Origin: Crassaminicella profunda
GTDB lineage: Bacteria > Bacillota > Clostridia > Peptostreptococcales > Thermotaleaceae
Length of the DNA: 64,000 nt
NCBI RefSeq assembly: GCF_019884785.1
Contig: NZ_CP082326.1
Span: forward strand, 310,001-374,000
Direction: 5' to 3'
The notes under the pieces are model-generated. The model was not told the DNA's origin. It ran no database searches and saw nothing but the letters and a program-made list of their open reading frames with translations. Positions 1 through 9,000 of the stretch are shown here, in pieces. How positions within the stretch are numbered: the first letter of the stretch is position 1; each line of letters starts with the position of its first letter. The position numbers were made by a program, and so were the translations under genes.

Positions 1-710
1 GCGAAGTGGTACAGGTATTCTTCCTAAATGATAATGGTATTATTGAAAGTAGAGGTGGAGCATATGATCCTGCTAAGAAGATGGTAACATTTACAACACC
101 TCACTTTAGTAAGTACTTTGCAAAGAAAGTAGATAAAACAGAAATACAAGTAACAGAAGTAACGTTTAAAGATCTAGGGGATTACGAATGGGCAAAAGAA
201 GCTATTGAAGCTATGGCTACGAACAAAATTATCAATGGTCGCTCAGATGAGAAGTTCGATCCATCTGCAAATATTACAAGAGCAGAGTTTGCTACACTTG
301 TAACAAAAATGATGGGATATACTACTGAAAATATGGATATACCATTCATAGATGTAGAAAAAGACACTTGGTATTATGATTTTGTAGGAGTAGCATACAA
401 AAATGGTTTGATCAATGGTAGAAGTGAAAATGTATTTGATCCAAATGGAAATATTACAAGACAAGAAATGGCAGTAATCCTTGCAAAAGTTCTTGACAAA
501 TCAGGATATAGTCAAGGTGGATTAAGTGAATTAGATATCTTCAAGGATGCTAATGATATAGCATCATGGTCGAAAAATAGTGTAAGTCTTTGTGTAAAAG
601 AAAAAATCATCAGTGGTATGGATGATGGAAACTTTGCACCAAAACAAAATGCTAATCGTGCACAAGCCGCTGCTATGCTTTACAAAGTATATCAATTAAT
701 TGTAAAATAA
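1..710 (+). CDS. C-terminus of an S-layer-anchored (SLH) surface protein, 5'-truncated by the window
   Basis: The gene enters from the left edge: the frame is open from base 3, so the apparent GTG at 6 is an internal codon. What remains is the end of a ZU5-like beta domain (closing with the HFSKYFAKK motif) and three SLH repeats, which bind secondary cell-wall polymer and hold proteins in the S-layer. SLH landmarks seen are WAKEAIEAMA, FDPSANITRAEFA and FDPNGNITRQEMA. The same tail closes three other proteins in this window (ending at 11525, 22703 and 33845), all within the B12-regulated locus. By analogy the missing N-terminus may carry the barrel and DUF4430 domains, but that is inference. 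A terminator follows directly. Confidence 0.9.
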   Translation, partial: EVVQVFFLNDNGIIESRGGAYDPAKKMVTFTTPHFSKYFAKKVDKTEIQVTEVTFKDLGDYEWAKEAIEAMATNKIINGRSDEKFDPSANITRAEFATLVTKMMGYTTENMDIPFIDVEKDTWYYDFVGVAYKNGLINGRSENVFDPNGNITRQEMAVILAKVLDKSGYSQGGLSELDIFKDANDIASWSKNSVSLCVKEKIISGMDDGNFAPKQNANRAQAAAMLYKVYQLIVK

Positions 711-730
711 AGAAGAATGCAAGAAAATGG

Positions 731-768
731 AAACTGCTAGTATTACTTAGCAGTTTTCTGTCTTTTTT
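731..768 (+). terminator. Intrinsic terminator after the truncated SLH gene
   Basis: A 9-bp perfect stem (AAACTGCTA at 731-739 with TAGCAGTTT at 748-756), an 8-base loop and a downstream T-run at 761-768. The stem sequence resembles the terminator after the SLH gene ending at 22703. Only about 30 bases separate it from the nitrogenase-like start at 800, so those genes need either read-through or a promoter overlapping the hairpin. Confidence 0.85.
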
Positions 769-799
769 AGGATTAGAATAAAGAAAAGGGGTGAACCTA

Positions 800-3007
800 T
801 TGAAACAAATAGCCGTTTATGGAAAGGGCGGTATTGGAAAATCTACGATTTCTTCAAATTTATCTGCTGCCCTTGCCATGAAAAATCAAAAGGTACTTCA
901 GATAGGGTGTGATCCTAAGCATGATTCTACAAGACTTTTATTAGGCGGAGAAAAGATTACTACCGTTCTTGATTATATAAAGGTCACAGCACCAGATGAG
1001 TGGAGCCTTGAGGATGTATTGTTCAAAGGATATAAAGGAGTGGATTGTGTTGAAGCGGGAGGACCAAAACCAGGAGTTGGCTGTGCTGGAAGAGGGATTC
1101 TTACTACCTTTGATTTATTAGAAAAGCTAGATATAAAAAAAATAGAGCACGATCTGATTATCTATGATGTATTGGGAGATGTGGTATGTGGAGGCTTTGC
1201 AGTACCTATTCGTCATGAATATGCAGATGTTGTATATATTATAACTTCTGGAGAATTTATGGCTATCTATGCAGCAAACAATATCTTAAAGGGAATCAAA
1301 AATTATGATGAAGGGCTAAAAAGAGTTGGAGGAATCATTTTTAACCAAAGGGGAATAGAAGGGGAAAATGAACGAATCAAGAAATTTGCAGAGAGTGTTA
1401 AATTACCTATATGCGAAATTTTCCCAAGGAGCGATGAGTTTACAAAAGCTGAAAAAATGGGGATTCCCTTAGTAGAAATGGAGCATTCTTCTATAGCTAC
1501 GAAATTTTTAAAGCTAGCAGAAAGAATTGTTAATCATGAAGAATTGAATGAAGCTTTTCCTCTTACAGATGAAGAACTTGAAAAACAGGTACTAGGAAAC
1601 AAAATGAATGTATATAAAAATAAACATATAGAAAGCTTTACAAAAAAGGAAAAACAAGTTGAGAATCAAAAAGAGAAGGATGAAGAGAATTTAAAACCTA
1701 ATCAATTTTTCTCAAAAAATGTATTAATGAGAGAACCTCTTCATGGATGTGCTTTCGCTGGTGCTGTAAATATAGCTGTACAAATACAGGATGCCATCAC
1801 CATTGCCCATGGACCAAGAAGCTGTGCCCATATTACTTATCAAGCCATTACCTCTACAGGAAGAAGAAGCCTTTTTGAAAGAGGAACTTTAATGAATAGT
1901 CAAATTATCCCACCCCTTGTAAGTTCAGAGATGAATGAAGGTGTTATGGTATTTGGAGGAATGGAGGAGCTTAAAAATAAAATCAATCATCTAAAAAAAT
2001 ATGATCCTTCTGCTATATTTGTGATCACTACCTGCCCTTCTGGGATTATTGGAGATGATGTAGAGACTACGAGAGCTATGGGAAATACAAAGCAACCTAT
2101 TATTCCCATAAAAACAGATGGAAATATTACAGGAGATTTTTTACAGGGAATGATCAATGCCTATATTGAAATAGCAAGGGGGCTAATCAAAAAAGACATA
2201 AAGGAAAAAGAAGATATGGTAAATATTATTGCTGAAAAATCTATTGCAAAGAATACAGAGACAAATTTTGAAACCATGAAAAAACTTTTAGTAGCTATGG
2301 ATATTGGGATTAATTGTAGATTCATTTGTAGGACAAAGGTTCAAGACATTCAAAACTTTTTAAAGGCAAAGGTAAATATATTAGCTTATGAGGATTATAT
2401 GGGAAGAATGATGAAAAACTTTTTACAAGAAGAATATGATGCTCAATTTTTAGAAAGTCCATTTCCTGTAGGCTTTTCAGAAACGAAAAATTGGCTGTAT
2501 AAAATAGCTGATACCTTTGATAAAAAAGAAAAAGTTCATCCTGTCATTGAAGAATACGAAAACCTTTATGAAGAAGAAATTGAAAAAATAAAACCTTATC
2601 TAAAAGGGAAAAAGTTGATGATTGTTACTTATAATCATCATATAGACTGGATACTTGAAACGGCTTTAAAGCTCGAGATGCATATTGTTAAGCTATGCAT
2701 ACTCAATTTTTCTCAAGAAAATCTTTTTAAAACAAAATTTGAGGATCAATTTAAAATTGAACTAAATTATGATCAAAACAAGAGAAGTGAAGATATCAAG
2801 GCTTTAAGCCCTGATATTGTGATTTCCAATTATACTTCTAATGCTTTAGATGGAGCAGCTATGACAGATACCATCCCCCTTTGTCCAGATGTAGGATTTT
2901 TTAGTGGATTGAATTTAGCAAGAAGGTGGGCAGGACTTTTTAAAATGAATTTAAGGGAAGGGTGGAAAGAAGATGAAGGATTGTTTTCAAAATATTATGC
3001 CCGATAG
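800..3007 (+). CDS. Nitrogenase-like fusion: NifH-type Fe protein joined to NifD-type component 1 subunit
   Basis: Start chosen at TTG 800: AAGGGGTGA ends six bases upstream and translation then begins [16 protein letters not shown], as in NifH proteins; a GTG at 791 would lie inside that ribosome binding site. Residues 1 to about 270 are a complete NifH/BchL/CfbC-type reductase with the P-loop GKGGIGKST and both [4Fe-4S] ligand cysteines (Cys95 in GVGCAGRG, Cys130 in DVVCGG). A charged linker of about 30 residues leads to a NifD/NifE-like domain (about 305-735) with three cysteines in P-cluster-like settings (Cys317 HGCAFAG, Cys342 GPRSCAH, Cys412 [11 protein letters not shown]). The downstream NifK-like gene overlaps it by 35 bases. 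Fusing reductase and alpha subunit in one chain is unusual. The family transfers electrons with ATP to N2, tetrapyrroles or thioethers; the substrate here is unknown. No nifB, nifE or nifN is in the window, so true N2 fixation is not supported. Confidence 0.85.
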   Translation: MKQIAVYGKGGIGKSTISSNLSAALAMKNQKVLQIGCDPKHDSTRLLLGGEKITTVLDYIKVTAPDEWSLEDVLFKGYKGVDCVEAGGPKPGVGCAGRGILTTFDLLEKLDIKKIEHDLIIYDVLGDVVCGGFAVPIRHEYADVVYIITSGEFMAIYAANNILKGIKNYDEGLKRVGGIIFNQRGIEGENERIKKFAESVKLPICEIFPRSDEFTKAEKMGIPLVEMEHSSIATKFLKLAERIVNHEELNEAFPLTDEELEKQVLGNKMNVYKNKHIESFTKKEKQVENQKEKDEENLKPNQFFSKNVLMREPLHGCAFAGAVNIAVQIQDAITIAHGPRSCAHITYQAITSTGRRSLFERGTLMNSQIIPPLVSSEMNEGVMVFGGMEELKNKINHLKKYDPSAIFVITTCPSGIIGDDVETTRAMGNTKQPIIPIKTDGNITGDFLQGMINAYIEIARGLIKKDIKEKEDMVNIIAEKSIAKNTETNFETMKKLLVAMDIGINCRFICRTKVQDIQNFLKAKVNILAYEDYMGRMMKNFLQEEYDAQFLESPFPVGFSETKNWLYKIADTFDKKEKVHPVIEEYENLYEEEIEKIKPYLKGKKLMIVTYNHHIDWILETALKLEMHIVKLCILNFSQENLFKTKFEDQFKIELNYDQNKRSEDIKALSPDIVISNYTSNALDGAAMTDTIPLCPDVGFFSGLNLARRWAGLFKMNLREGWKEDEGLFSKYYAR

Positions 3008-4265
3008 CTTAACAGGGGCTTTATTTGCAGTGGAAGGGATTAAAGATGCAGCAGTGATTCTTAATGGACCTACTGGATGTAAATTTTATCATAGTGCCAT
3101 ATCAGATTATCAATTTCCAAGGGAATTATCCTTTGATCCATTAAATTATCCAGAAGAATTTTATTTTGGACAACCTAGAATTCCATGTACCTACCTTGAT
3201 GGGTATGATTATGTTTATGGTTCAAGTGAAAAATTAGAAAAGATGTTAAGAGATATAGAAGGGAAGGGGCACAAATTAGTAGCTGTAGTGAATTCTCCAG
3301 GAGCAGCTTTGATTGGAGATGATTTGAATCGCTTTTTAAAAAATGAAGTAAAAGATACGCTATGCTTTTCAATAGAAAGTACTGGTTTTTCAGGGGAGTT
3401 TGGAGATGGTTTTCAGAAGGCAGTGATCAAAATATTAGAAGCAATTCCGATGAAGCCTAGAAAAATTATTCCAAAGAGCGTGAATCTTGTAGGCATATCT
3501 ATTAACAACAAATATTATGAAGGAAATATAAAAGAAATCGAAAGGCTTTTAAATCTTTGTGGTATTAAGGTGATCTCTACTCTTTGCGCAGGAGATGATT
3601 TTGATACTATAAAAAATAGTAATCAAGCAGCTTTAAATGTTGTATTATATCCAGAATATGGCTTAGAACTTGCTAAATGGATGGAAAAAGAATACCATAT
3701 GCCCTATGTATTTTGTGAAGATGGCGTACCTATTGGATTTGAAAGCACAGAAAATTTTATAAAAAATATATGTGAAAAGCTAGGCGTAGATCCTTCTTAT
3801 TCACTAGAAGAAATACAAAAGGCAAGGGCAAGAAGCTTTTTATACCTATCCAGATTCAATTCTCTTACGGGACTACCTAAGGGAGCATCCTTTTCTATTA
3901 AGGGAGAAGGTTCTGTTGCATATGCTATGACAAATTGGCTTTATAGCTATTTAGGAATGATTCCGGCATCTATTCAGCTATCAGGAAGTAATGACAAAAA
4001 ATTTAAAGAGAAATTGTATGCTTTTTTAGAGGAAATAGGATTTGAAGATACACTTGAAAGCAATATTTATTCAAAAGATGCAGAGATAGTTTTTGCAGAT
4101 GGAAATACTATTGCGCAGCTTAGGCTAAAGAATAAAAGCTTCACAGGGGTTGAAATTGCATTGCCTTCCTTAGGATATATAGATGTAACTCCTAAAGCCA
4201 TGATGGGCATAAAAGGTGCATTGATGTTTGTAGAGCAGGTAATCAATGGATTACAATTTTCATAA
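2973..4265 (+). CDS. Nitrogenase component 1-type protein, NifK-like partner subunit
   Basis: A 430-residue oxidoreductase/nitrogenase component 1 fold, the probable partner of the preceding fusion, with which it is translationally coupled by a 35-base overlap. Seen in the sequence: Cys36 in [10 protein letters not shown] and Cys72 in [17 protein letters not shown] fit the first two NifK P-cluster cysteine positions. The third position ([12 protein letters not shown], about 106-117) has serine/glycine instead of cysteine, so any bridging cluster would be asymmetric. The motif ESTGFSG (about 135-141) is typical of the family. The first start, ATG 2973, has GGGTGG/GAAAG upstream; ATG 2997 is an alternative giving [10 protein letters not shown]. 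No clear terminator follows; the next promoter is at 4350. Function unknown beyond membership of the nitrogenase-like superfamily. Confidence 0.8.
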   Translation: MKDCFQNIMPDSLTGALFAVEGIKDAAVILNGPTGCKFYHSAISDYQFPRELSFDPLNYPEEFYFGQPRIPCTYLDGYDYVYGSSEKLEKMLRDIEGKGHKLVAVVNSPGAALIGDDLNRFLKNEVKDTLCFSIESTGFSGEFGDGFQKAVIKILEAIPMKPRKIIPKSVNLVGISINNKYYEGNIKEIERLLNLCGIKVISTLCAGDDFDTIKNSNQAALNVVLYPEYGLELAKWMEKEYHMPYVFCEDGVPIGFESTENFIKNICEKLGVDPSYSLEEIQKARARSFLYLSRFNSLTGLPKGASFSIKGEGSVAYAMTNWLYSYLGMIPASIQLSGSNDKKFKEKLYAFLEEIGFEDTLESNIYSKDAEIVFADGNTIAQLRLKNKSFTGVEIALPSLGYIDVTPKAMMGIKGALMFVEQVINGLQFS

Positions 4266-4349
4266 TAAGTGATCATTGGAAGTGGATAGAGATGTAAAAG
4301 AATGACGAATTATGTAAAACGATTGTGGAAGGAAATATACATGAAATAA

Positions 4350-4378
4350 TTGACATCATATGTAAAACAGTATAAAAT
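4350..4378 (+). promoter_or_regulatory. Promoter of the first cobalamin riboswitch unit
   Basis: A consensus TTGACA at 4350-4355, exactly 17 bp, then TAAAAT at 4373-4378. The riboswitch begins about 60-70 bases downstream. The other two cobalamin riboswitches in the window have promoters of the same form. Confidence 0.8.
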
Positions 4379-4439
4379 TTAACAGTGTAAGGAAGAAGTT
4401 TGTTTTTTTTCACAAATATTCATCAAAATTGAATACATA

Positions 4440-4640
4440 GCTTTTAGGTTCTTTTATCTTAAAGATAAAAGGTGAAAAGGGAATCAGGTGAAAATCCTGA
4501 ACGGTCCGGCCACTGTAAATGGAGAGCGATCCTTAAATATACCACTGGGAAACTGGGAAGGTGAAGGAAAGCGTTTAATCCATAAGTCAGGAGACCTGCC
4601 AAAGGCTTTAGGTATACATCCTTCCGAGGAAAGGAGCGGT
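4440..4640 (+). promoter_or_regulatory. Cobalamin riboswitch 1
   Basis: Canonical conserved blocks occur in order: AAAAGGGAA, CGGTCCGGCCACTGTAA near 4502-4518, CCACTGGGAAACTGGGAAG near 4542-4560, and the B12 box GTCAGGAGACCTGCC at 4586-4600. The following CCTTCCGAGGAAAGG is usual for clostridial members. An intrinsic terminator at 4693-4729 makes a transcription-termination switch likely: with bound cobalamin, expression of the YezD-like protein and perhaps the surface proteins falls. The edges are approximate. Confidence 0.95.
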
Positions 4641-4692
4641 ACTATATGAGATTCGTTTATCATGCTTTAAACGAGCTAAGATTAGTATATGA

Positions 4693-4729
4693 CCCCTGTC
4701 TTCATTGGAAGATAGGGATTTTTAATTTT
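4693..4729 (+). terminator. Intrinsic terminator, expression platform of cobalamin riboswitch 1
   Basis: CCCTGTCTTC pairs with GGAAGATAGGG (one G-U) around a short loop, followed by TTTTTAATTTT. It lies about 50 bases after the aptamer and before the first gene of the unit, as expected for a terminating riboswitch. Confidence 0.8.
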
Positions 4730-4805
4730 ACACCAGGTTGACCTCTAGTAAGATCATATTATTTGAAAAATCTTTGATATGCATATGGGGTAGGGGGAAA
4801 TTCAT

Positions 4806-4958
4806 TTGAATAAAGAAAATATAAAGGTGAATGTAAATCAAAAGGAAAAAAATCTTATTGAATTAATACGTGGGACCGAATATGGTGAAATTCGTATTAT
4901 TGTACAAGATAAATATCCAATAAGAGTAGAAGAAATAAAAAAATCAATCAAGTTATAA
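4806..4958 (+). CDS. Small YezD-like (DUF2292) protein, 50 aa
   Basis: TTG start at 4806 preceded by TAGGGGGAAATTCAT; 50 codons then TAA. The translation runs KNLIELIRGTEYGEIRIIVQ and then QDKYPIRVEEIKKSIKL. The pattern LIELIRGxxYGEIxIIVQDxxPIRVE is the signature of the short YezD/DUF2292 family of Firmicutes. It is the first gene behind cobalamin riboswitch 1. Family members are mostly near sulfur and metabolite assimilation genes and have no firmly known activity; a role in corrinoid or methionine metabolism here is inference. A hairpin follows at 5003-5046. Confidence 0.75.
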   Translation: MNKENIKVNVNQKEKNLIELIRGTEYGEIRIIVQDKYPIRVEEIKKSIKL

Positions 4959-5002
4959 AAACTTTATAAAAAATATAAAAAGTTAGAGCTGACTAGAAAA
5001 CT

Positions 5003-5046
5003 AGAGGCACTACCTGTTATTGGTAGTGTCTCTTTATGTTTTTGTA
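5003..5046 (+). terminator. Probable terminator or attenuator between the YezD-like gene and the DUF4430 gene
   Basis: AGAGGCACTACC (5003-5014) pairs with GGTAGTGTCTCT (5022-5033), 12 bp with one G-U, followed by a loose U-tract (TTATGTTTTT). If efficient, the gene at 5155 needs its own promoter; I see no convincing one, so partial read-through from the riboswitch transcript is the simplest explanation. Confidence 0.6.
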
Positions 5047-5154
5047 GGAGTTTTGATCAAAGAAGAATCTAGTATGTATTGAACTAGAGGGTTAACTTGG
5101 AAAATATTTAGAGAAATATTTCAATAAATAAAAATTTAAAGGAGGACAAAAGAA

Positions 5155-5994
5155 ATGAAAAAAGTATTTTCGTTGATGTTAGTATTAACACTTGTTTTAG
5201 GTCTTGCAGGGGTACAAGCCTTTGCAGCTGGAGGAATTGAGGATATTACTTTTAATGATGCTAATAAGTTTACAATAGGTACAGAAGTTGGTGAGTTGAT
5301 TGAATATACAGTAAAAGGTTTAGAGGTGAATGATGGAAGCTACACAAAAGTAGAAATTTCAGATCCACAAAATATTCATTGGACAACTTCTAATGCAGCT
5401 GTAGTAGATTTTGATGGAAGTGCATCAGGGGCAGCAGTAACAGTTGAAGCTATAGAAGAAGGAACAGCAACAATTACAGCAACTTATAATGGAATGTCTG
5501 TTGAAAGTCATGTAACTGTATCCCCTAAAAGCAGTACAGCAACAGTAAAAAATGTAAATATGAAAGTAATTTTCCCTGGAAAAGATAAATTACAAAATCC
5601 AAGTCAAGTAAGTGATAATGAATTATTAGATAGTATTGATGTGACTATTCCAGAATTAACTAATTTTTCATTAAAAGATATTTATGGATCAAGCTACAAT
5701 GATTCTGCTGTAATGCAGGATAAAGTAACTGCTATGCATGCATTTTTGTACGCTTTAGAGGAAAAATGTGATCCAGAAGGACATACTGATGGTTGGGATT
5801 GGGTAAGAGAAAATGTTACAGTTGGTTATAGTGGTAATTTTGTTTCAAAGGTTGGGGTTTATGAAAACTTTGGAATGACCGGATGGATGTACAAAGTAAA
5901 CAATGTATTACCGATGGTTGGAGCCGCTCAATATGAATTAAAGAACGGAGACCAAGAAAAATGGGGATTTGCTACTTGGGGTGAAGAGTGGTAA
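5155..5994 (+). CDS. Secreted Ig-like (BIG2) plus DUF4430 protein, candidate corrinoid-binding protein
   Basis: 279 residues starting at ATG 5155 behind AAAGGAGGACAAAAGAA, an excellent ribosome binding site. A Sec signal peptide (about 1-25) ends at a VQAFAA site. Residues about 30-125 form a bacterial Ig-like domain (IHWTTSNAAVVDF, GTATITATYNG). Residues about 130-279 are a DUF4430/transcobalamin-C-like domain with its hallmark GWMYKVNN, VGAAQYELKNGD and aromatic end. In intrinsic factor and transcobalamin this beta domain covers one face of cobalamin. It lacks both SLH repeats and an alpha barrel, so it may be released or act with a partner that has the barrel. It lies in the unit behind cobalamin riboswitch 1. 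Ligand binding is inferred. Confidence 0.8.
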   Translation: MKKVFSLMLVLTLVLGLAGVQAFAAGGIEDITFNDANKFTIGTEVGELIEYTVKGLEVNDGSYTKVEISDPQNIHWTTSNAAVVDFDGSASGAAVTVEAIEEGTATITATYNGMSVESHVTVSPKSSTATVKNVNMKVIFPGKDKLQNPSQVSDNELLDSIDVTIPELTNFSLKDIYGSSYNDSAVMQDKVTAMHAFLYALEEKCDPEGHTDGWDWVRENVTVGYSGNFVSKVGVYENFGMTGWMYKVNNVLPMVGAAQYELKNGDQEKWGFATWGEEW

Positions 5995-6036
5995 AAATAA
6001 CAAGACTATAAAAAACATCTCTGAATATTTTTCTTT

Positions 6037-6066
6037 CTAGGGGAATTAGGCATCTAATTCTCCTAG
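6037..6066 (+). other. Intercistronic hairpin between two surface-protein genes
   Basis: CTAGGGGAATTAG and CTAATTCTCCTAG form a 13-bp stem with a four-base loop. The T-run after it is weak (GTCATTTTAGT), so it may be an attenuator or an mRNA-stabilising hairpin rather than a full terminator. It lies between genes that need different protein amounts: one soluble, one SLH-anchored. Confidence 0.55.
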
Positions 6067-6098
6067 AGTCATTTTAGTAAAGGGGGCATACAAAAATT

Positions 6099-9000
6099 AT
6101 GAAAACAAATAAAAAGTTTTTTAGTTTTTTATTAGTAGTATTAATGATAGCTACAACCATTTTGCCATCATTTGCAGCTGGTATTCAGATAAAACCATTT
6201 GATGAAAAATATACAAAGGATACATATCGTTCAGGGCAGTGGCTTACCCTAACAGCAGATGAAGGTCAAGATGGGCATATGAAATGGTACAAAATAGATT
6301 CAAATGGTGAAAGCTTAGATTGGAATACAAAAGATAAGACAAGAAATTATTATATTTATTCTTTTAAAGATAAGCTTCTTAATGATACAGGAAAAAGCGT
6401 TACGTCAGTAGTTTATGCTGTATATGAAACTGTTAGTGGCTCTGTATACCAATCCGTAGAGATCCCTGTTGAACCAGATCCTAAGCCTTTAGAATTAGTA
6501 GAGGTACATCCTAATTATGAAGAAATAGGAGTAAAGAAAGATGGAGAAATTAGTCTTGTATTTAATCAGCCTGTAGAATTTAATAAAGACGGTACAGCTT
6601 CTAGAAAAATTAGAATTAGATATGATGAAAATAAAGATGGCAATGTAAGACAATATTATCCAAATAGAAATGCTTCTTACAAAAATAAATTAATATTTAG
6701 CAATGAAACACCTAATAAAGTTATCCTACAAATATGTGATGAAGAAGGAAATCCTATTCAGTTAAAAGAAAATCACTCATACAAAATTGATGTTTTTAGT
6801 GGGTGGATTCAAGCAAAGGATCACAATCCATATTTAAAAAGGGATTATTATAGCAATAAAATGATTAAATTTGGATTTGATACAAAAGTAATTCCTGTAA
6901 GTCTCCAAATCAATCCACCTAATAAAACCATCTACACAGGGGAAAGTTTCCAATTAAGTCTTACAGCAGTAGATGAGGAAGGAAGAAATGTAGCTGATTA
7001 TCAACCTGCATGGGGAACAAGTAACCCAGGTGTGGCAATGGTTTCTCCAGAGGGTATTCTTCAAGCAAGAACTTCAGGAAAAGTAACCATCACAGCATCT
7101 GTAAAAGAGAAGGAAGGAATTAGCACATCCATAGATGTTGAAATTAAAAAAGGCAATGAATATGGTGAAAAAATAAAAGCAGCAATAGATGGAGCAGCAG
7201 AAGTAGCATTAGATAATCAATATAGTATGGACTGGGTTGCTTTAGGACTTGCAAGAGCTGGAAAAAGCCAAATGATTCCTAAAGATTACTTTGAAAGCAC
7301 CATAAAAGAATTAAAAGCAAAAGAGGCAGCAGAAAAAGATAAGATTGCAGCTCCTACAGAATATGAAAGAAAAGTTTTAGGAGTTCTTGCAGCAGGAGGA
7401 AATCCAAGAAATATAGGTGGATATGATTTAGTAGAAAAAACATATAGTGGAGATTTAGAAGGACAAGGAATCAATTCTGTTATCTTTGGATTGATTGCAT
7501 TAGATGCAGGAGAGTTTCATGTACCAAAGGATGCAAGATGGACAAGAGAAAAATTAATACAAAATCTATTAGATAATGAATGTACTTATACAAAGGATGA
7601 AAAAGAGTTAATCGGTGGATGGGCATTAAAAACAGATGCAAATCCAAATCCACCATCAGACCCAGATATAACAGGGATGGCAATGACGGCACTTGCACCA
7701 TATAATAACGATGAATATCCTAAAGTAAAAGAAGCAATAGGTAGAGCTGTAGAATATTTAGCAGCAACGCAACAAGATAGCGGTGGATATTTTTCTTGGA
7801 ATACAGCCAATTCAGAAGCTTGTGCACAAGCAATCATGGGACTTTGCACAAATGGAATCGATCCATCATCAGAAAAATTCACAAAAAATGGAAATAATTT
7901 ATTAGATGCATTATTAAGCTTTGAACTTCCTAATCATGGTGGCTTTGCTCATATGATAGTAAATGATGAGTTGAAGCTAAATGGAATGTCAAATGAACAA
8001 GCTTTATATGCATTAGATCAATATATGTATTATCTAGAAGGAAAAGGTTCCATTTATCATTGGGGAAAAGACAATATAGCACCAACTATAGAAGTTGAAA
8101 ATCTTCCAGAGGAAATCGTAAGTGAAGAAGGTAAACTGCAATTTGATGTGTATGTAAAAGATAATCGTGATGGAGATATTGTGCCACAGGTGAAGTTTGA
8201 CAATCAAGTGATTCCAAAAAATGGAGCAGGAAAATATGAGATTGTTCTCAAAGAAGGTAAAAATACAATTACTGTTGTGGCAACAGATGCTTCAAATAAT
8301 AAGATTGAAAAAGAATATACGATTATAAGATATAAACAAATTTATCAAACAGGTCAAAATATTGCATTAAAGGAAAATGTACCAATAAAAATAGAAGGTA
8401 TAGATGGAACAATAGATATAGACCTTGGAGCGATGAATGTAGAAAATGAAGCAGCATTAAATGTAACGGATGAGACTCAAAATGAAGCTTATCAGCCGAG
8501 TGAAGATATAGGATTAAAAGTAGCTGGGCAGATTATCAATTTTGATTTTAAAGGAATACATGTTGATCAGCAACACCCAGCCACATTGAGATTATCTGCA
8601 AAAGAGGGAATAAATCCTTCTAAAGCTTCTTTATATTATTTTAATAAAGAAACAAAAAAATGGGAGTATGTTCCTAGTGCATATAAAGAAGGAAAACTTA
8701 TTGCACAGGTAACACATTTTTCTGTTTATGGAATATTAGTAGATGAAAAGGCACCAGAAAACGTTCGTGTACAAAGTAAAATGGTTGCTTCAGATAAAGT
8801 GTTACTAAATTTATCAGCAGAGGATGATTCATTAGTAAAAGAATATCAAATCTTTAGAGATGATTATTCTGAAGAAGAACCTGCTATTATAGCTCGCACC
8901 AATCAATTCTTAGATGATGAAGTACAACCCAATACAAAATATCAATATAAAATCAAAGCAGTAGATGTATTTGGAAATATTTCTGATTTTAGTGAAGCAC

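Noticed and set aside
6-8. GTG at base 6 as a gene start
   Set aside because: The frame is open to the window edge and the sequence aligns with the interior of the ZU5-like domain of the paralogs, so it is an internal valine.
800-4265. A true molybdenum nitrogenase
   Set aside because: No nifB, nifE, nifN, nifV or modular nif operon; the K-like subunit lacks the third P-cluster cysteine; the layout is a NifH-NifD fusion. The NifX-like gene at 63215 is far away and belongs to the general Mrp cluster type.
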